Origin: Fomes fomentarius
Lineage: Eukaryota > Basidiomycota > Agaricomycetes > Polyporales > Polyporaceae
DNA length: 64,000 nucleotides
Reading direction: 5' to 3'
NCBI GenBank assembly: GCA_022606135.1
Contig: JABYQN010000004.1
Span: 1,736,001-1,800,000 of the forward strand
This document shows, piece after piece, positions 60,211 through 64,000 of this stretch. The translations under genes and the position numbers were made by a program. The stretch's first letter is position 1; the number at the start of each line of letters is the position of its first letter. A model generated the notes under the pieces. That model was not told where the DNA came from. It saw only the letters and a program-made list of their open reading frames with translations, and made no database searches.

Positions 60211-61339
60211 TCATCTACGTCCGACATGAGCGGCCATCGCCGCTTCCTTGCAACCATCACAGGGTTCCTGGATAAGGTTCAAAACCTTCCGCCTTTCGCG
60301 GTAAGTCTGTAGCATTCCGAAGTCAGCAAGTATGTGGCACCTGTCTCCTCCATGGTGCACACCTTCGGGCAAGGGCAATTGCGCGCGTTCTTGTGCGCGT
60401 GCGCGGAGCTGACACCGCAATTTGGTGAGCCGCAGTCCCATTTCTCGCCGGAATAGTACAGAATCACGAAGTGCTAGAAGAGATGTGGGTAAGTGACGGG
60501 ATCAGCGTGTCGTGCGTCGATTGAGCGGGCAGGAACAGGATTACCGGACATCCTCGGTGTTGGTTGCCGCAGCTGGTTGCACCAGGGACAAGACATAAGA
60601 ATGAATTTGACGTCAAACGAGGATGGAATGTCAGACCATTCTTCCCAGCACATGTCTGAATCGAGGGGGTCGAAGACGGAAGAGGGATTGTCGATAAGTA
60701 TGGTCGGGTCGGCCTGCCCGCCTTGGTTCGACAGCTAAGACAGGGGGTGATGAAGTAAAGATACGATATCAGGGCATTTGCATCTCTCTTATAGGGAGCC
60801 GAAGACGCCCTTATAGAATGAGCGATGGACACAAGTGGCAATACCTTACGCCGGCATTGGACGTCTTGTCACGAGAGAAGTCGGCATAAGTCCATAGACG
60901 CAGTGACCGCTCACCAGGCGCGTCAGCCGCGAGTTTGCCTTCTAATATGAAGTGTCATCTACGTGCGGCGAGATACGGTTTCCAGATGGCGGAGATGTTT
61001 GCTGCCAGTGCTGCCGTAGATGGCATCGTGATAAGAGGCTACGGAGGCCGGAACAGAGCTCACCAGTCCGGCTAGGTTCAGCGAACGGATGGTCCGGTGA
61101 CCCAAGCGGACGGGAGTCGATTCCGGCCAAGATTACGTCGCCTGACACTAATCCGACGAGCTTTGAACGATGAGCTAAAGTGATTTCAATTGATTGGTTC
61201 ACGAAGGCACACATATACCGTCCTGGAACCGAGACGGACGACGAGATTTGACTTTGGAGTCCAATTGACTGGAGGATGAGTTGGGTGCACGCGACATAGG
61301 TTGTGCCGTGTGCGAGACTCCTGGAGGCAATTCCGCCAT
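60211..61339 (-). CDS. Uncharacterised small protein with Cys pairs
   Basis: Not recognised. Five exons (61339-61219, 61174-61064, 60941-60850, 60734-60545, 60473-60211) keep frame and give 258 residues. Start MAELPPGVSHTAQPMSRAPN, disordered. The central part looks folded: GDVILAGIDSRPLGSPDHPF, APGERSLRLWTYADFSRDK, ILIDNPSSVFDPLDSDMCWE, and FDVKFILMSCPWCNQLRQP. The C-terminus is basic and helical (RREMGLRLTKLRCQLRARAQ) and ends EPCDGCKEAAMAAHVGRR. The CPWC and CDGC pairs may bind one zinc or form a redox site; this is only a guess. Exon 2 has an alternative in-frame acceptor, which would shorten it by 13 residues, and the third intron is longer than average. No signal peptide or membrane helix. 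Confidence 0.62.
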
Positions 61340-61946
61340 CGATGGCTGAGCGCAGGGAGGCAACAATTAAATGACGTCTTCTGAGACGATCATGGTTGTT
61401 GACTAGATGCGGCGGATGTCGGAACGGTGAGACTGTGCGCAGCTGGTCGCTTGAATTGCTGGCCTAGAGAGTCAGAGATACTAGCTGTGATATGAATTGG
61501 GCTAAGTATGGTCCGCGGGATATTGGCGGCAGGTTATGCAGCGAAGTAGGGGGCTGGCCAAGAGTGCGGAACAATGATTGTGGAGCCAGAAGAAGTCAGA
61601 AAAAGCTACCTGTATGGTGAGAAGAATCACCACCGAGTCCGTCCAGAGCCAACCCGACGCAGAAGATGAGCCTCCGCAACAGACGTCCAGACACACTTGC
61701 ACTAACGGTTGGAAATTGGAATGAGAGAATTCGTCAGGGTAGGCCAGGGAAGAGCCTCCTTGACTTGAAACGTTGCGCATCAACATCTAGAGGCGCCGGC
61801 CGGCCCGCGATTGGGCGTTAACTCAACTCGTTTTTGCTCGACGAGTAGCATTGCAATCTATTGCAGTACTGCTGTACAGTGTAAACCGCCGATGTCTATA
61901 CCCCCCTGCTGGAAGCTTTGCTGATACAGAACGACTTCCGCCCATA
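61340..61946. promoter_or_regulatory. Bidirectional promoter region before DBP6
   Basis: Divergent starts at 61339 (-) and 61947 (+). No gene supported between them. Confidence 0.45.
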
Positions 61947-64000
61947 ATGGCTGCCACAACACTCGCGGCCGCTCAGGCTCCCTCAGGACCCAAAGTGCGC
62001 GATTAGGTTCATTCAAACCGTTCCAGTACTTACCTAGCTCAGTCCAAGACCAAAGCGAAAAAAAGGTACCTGAAAGCGAAGAAAGAGAGGCGCAAGAAGC
62101 GCAAAACCACCTCAAGCGACGTGAAGGAGCGCGAACCCCAAACGCCGCAGAAGCACGAAGATGAATCCGCGTCCGACGAGTCGGAGTCTAGTGGGGACGA
62201 GAGCGAGGAGGAATCCGCAGAGGAGGGGGTCAATGATGTACCTGTACAACCTGCCTCTCCGAAGCGGACAAAGGCGCGAAAGGACGAGGAGCGACCGAAG
62301 AAACGACGGAAGCTCGACACCGACGAGGTCAGTCTCCATCGTGCCTCGAGTGCCCCAGAAGAAGATGAGGTCGTTGTGCAATCCGAGGCGCCTCGTCCTG
62401 GGTCCCCAACACCCCCTGTCGCTCTCCCATTGTTTCCCCAACCGCGAAGACCAGACGCACCGTCAAAGTCTGTCCTTGCGCTACAAGGCCTCGACAAGGC
62501 GCTCATCCAGGCTGAAGTCGTTAACCCTGCTACGATTCTGCCACTTGAAACATCCAAGGAGGTGCAGGATGAGAAGACGGGTCTGAGCGCGAGGATGCGG
62601 AAGAGGCTACAAGATGTAGGGATTACAGAGCTCTTTGCTGGTCTGTCCCCGTCCAGGCAGTCTGTATGGTGTGCGCTCACTCGACAAATGCAATAGTACA
62701 GACGGCGGTTGTGCCCTTGCTTCTATGTTCGCCTGCATCCCGGTCCTTGTATAGACCGTACAACCCTCCTGAAGACCTGTGCGTATCTGCCCCCACCGGG
62801 AGTGGGAAGACGCTGGCCTACGTACTCCCCATTGTAGAGGTATGTGCCACGTGCTGACCATAGACTATGGCTCATGGGTGAGTGTACAGGTACTGTCCTC
62901 GCGCGTAGTTACTCGGCTGCGCGCCCTTGTTGTGCTTCCGACGCGTGATCTTGTAGTTCAAGTGCGAGAGACATTTGAAGCTATAGCTAAAGGGCGTGGG
63001 CTCAAGGTGCGAGTCACAGAATAGGAGAATCAATTCGCACTCTTCATTGACATGATGTAGATCGGTACTGCCACAGGTCAGCATTCGTTCGCACACGAGC
63101 AGGCCCAGTTAGTCGCAGAAAGAAGCCCCAAGTTAGTCCTTCCTTCCTGCATGAGTCCACGCACATATCTTCTAATCTCTCATGGCAGTTTGCAAGGCGG
63201 TTCAAGTAAAGTGGATATCCTCATCTGCACACCTGGACGATTGATCGATCATCTCAATGGCACGCCGAACTTCTCATTACAGCATCTACGCTTCCTAGTG
63301 CGTCCTGCACGCTGGTATACCCCTTGCACAAATGAACTGACGTGCCTTGCAGGTGATCGACGAAGCAGACCGTCTACTGGCACAGTCATTCCAGGATTGG
63401 CTTGCACAGGTTCTCGCAGCCACGCGTCCTCCTCGACCATCCGATGACCCATCTATTCATGCATCGGAACATCTTGACACGTCAACTCGACTGCACCCAG
63501 ATGGGCTTGCACCTGCCTTCCTGCATCTCCTACGAGACGTGCCATACGTCAGGACAGACTTCGAGGAACAGAGAGAGTCGTCTTGCCAAAAGATGCTGTT
63601 CTCCGCCACACTCACACGAGATCCAGCGAAGATAGCTGCACTTGGACTGCGCCAGCCCAAGTACATCGTCGTGCAGAGCCCCAAACCCAAGGAAGAGGGT
63701 GTACTTGACTTCGTGATGGAAAAGTTCACCATGCCTGCGACACTGACAGTGCGTCTTGCCCTTCTCTTCTTACCCCTTCCTTCTCTTCCCTCCTCTCACT
63801 TCGACTTCACGTCCTCACGACGCGTGCTGACGATCATCATTCATGGCTATGGCGTGTAGGAACACATGATCGTATGCGAACCGGCAGTGAAGCCGCTAAT
63901 GCTCTTCTACCTCGTGCACGCGCGGGACGTCACGAACGCGCTCGTATTCACGAAGTCCGCCGAGTCCGCTGCCAGGCTCGTGCGCCTCGTCGAGTTCTTC
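61947..64000 (+). CDS. DBP6: DBP6/DDX51-type DEAD-box RNA helicase, 3' end outside the window
   Basis: Eight exons visible (61947-61994, 62043-62640, 62697-62839, 62890-63006, 63061-63131, 63189-63297, 63353-63748, 63860 to the edge), about 540 residues so far. The N-terminal 130 residues are Lys/Glu-rich (KKRYLKAKKERRKKRK; acidic SSGDESEEESAEEG). Helicase motifs follow: LFAVQTAVVPLLL (Q-motif position), SAPTGSGKT (I), LVVLPTRDLVVQ (Ia), CTPGRL (Ib), VIDEAD (II), FSATLT (III), then the start of the second RecA lobe, NALVFTKSAESA. The order and the insert between DEAD and SAT are typical of DBP6/DDX51, which act in early 60S ribosome assembly in the nucleolus. Motifs V and VI lie beyond the right edge. 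Confidence 0.92.

Overview
The window is nuclear DNA from a filamentous basidiomycete, most likely an Agaricomycete. The genes are compact and packed on both strands. Nearly all are split by many short introns of roughly 40-75 nt with GT...AG ends. The proteins are eukaryotic housekeeping and fungal types: SPT2, VPS39, MEX67, ARP3, ATG17, a B-type cyclin, XLF and DBP6. I see no operons, ribosome binding sites, CRISPR arrays or viral elements. Exon models were derived by hand, by requiring reading-frame continuity, GT/AG splice sites and family-typical protein sequence across each junction.

Layout, left to right. 0-1.5 kb: 5' end of a secreted berberine-bridge-type FAD oxidase (-), with a frameshifted relic of a second copy just upstream. 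2.2-3.7 kb: SPT2 (+). 4.4-6.0 kb: CFIm68/CPSF6-like RRM protein (-). 6.9-9.1 kb: cytochrome b5-acyl-CoA dehydrogenase fusion, copy 1 (-). 9.4-11.8 kb: uncharacterised protein (-). 12.0-14.3 kb: DENND6 family protein (+). 14.5-15.7 kb: Mim1/TOM13 family (-). 15.8 kb: intron-containing tRNA-Ser(GCU) (-). 16.5-16.9 kb: small Hva1/TUDOR protein (+). 17.3-21.1 kb: VPS39 (-). 21.8-24.9 kb: ankyrin-repeat protein (-). 26.0-28.4 kb: MEX67 (-). 29.0-33.8 kb: two adjacent Myb/SANT-like proteins (+). 33.9-35.2 kb: intracellular LysM protein (-). 35.4-37.8 kb: secreted DNase I-fold nuclease (+). 38.0-40.7 kb: an uncharacterised gene (-) and a decayed tandem copy of it. 41.9-43.9 kb: ATG17 (+). 44.1 kb: tRNA-Val(AAC) (-). 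44.2-46.0 kb: ARP3 (+). 46.2-49.0 kb: SelO AMPylase (-). 49.4-51.6 kb: cytochrome b5-acyl-CoA dehydrogenase copy 2 (-). 53.3-55.5 kb: B-type cyclin (-). 56.3-57.5 kb: FHA + G-patch protein (-), divergent from XLF/NHEJ1 at 58.0-59.7 kb (+). 60.2-61.3 kb: uncharacterised Cys-pair protein (-). 61.9 kb to the end: DBP6/DDX51 helicase (+, truncated by the window).

The genes do not form one pathway. The window is an ordinary gene-dense chromosome arm with a few local duplications: the FAD-oxidase relic, the 38-40.7 kb pair, the two dehydrogenase fusions 40 kb apart, and possibly the two Myb-like neighbours. The most distinctive observations are a 12-nt micro-exon found in only one dehydrogenase paralog, a 16-nt micro-exon in the 9.4-11.8 kb gene, the intact/decayed pair of an unrecognised family, an about 450-nt intron in the cyclin gene, and a shared promoter between XLF and an FHA/G-patch gene. 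I found no convincing wholly new multi-gene system.
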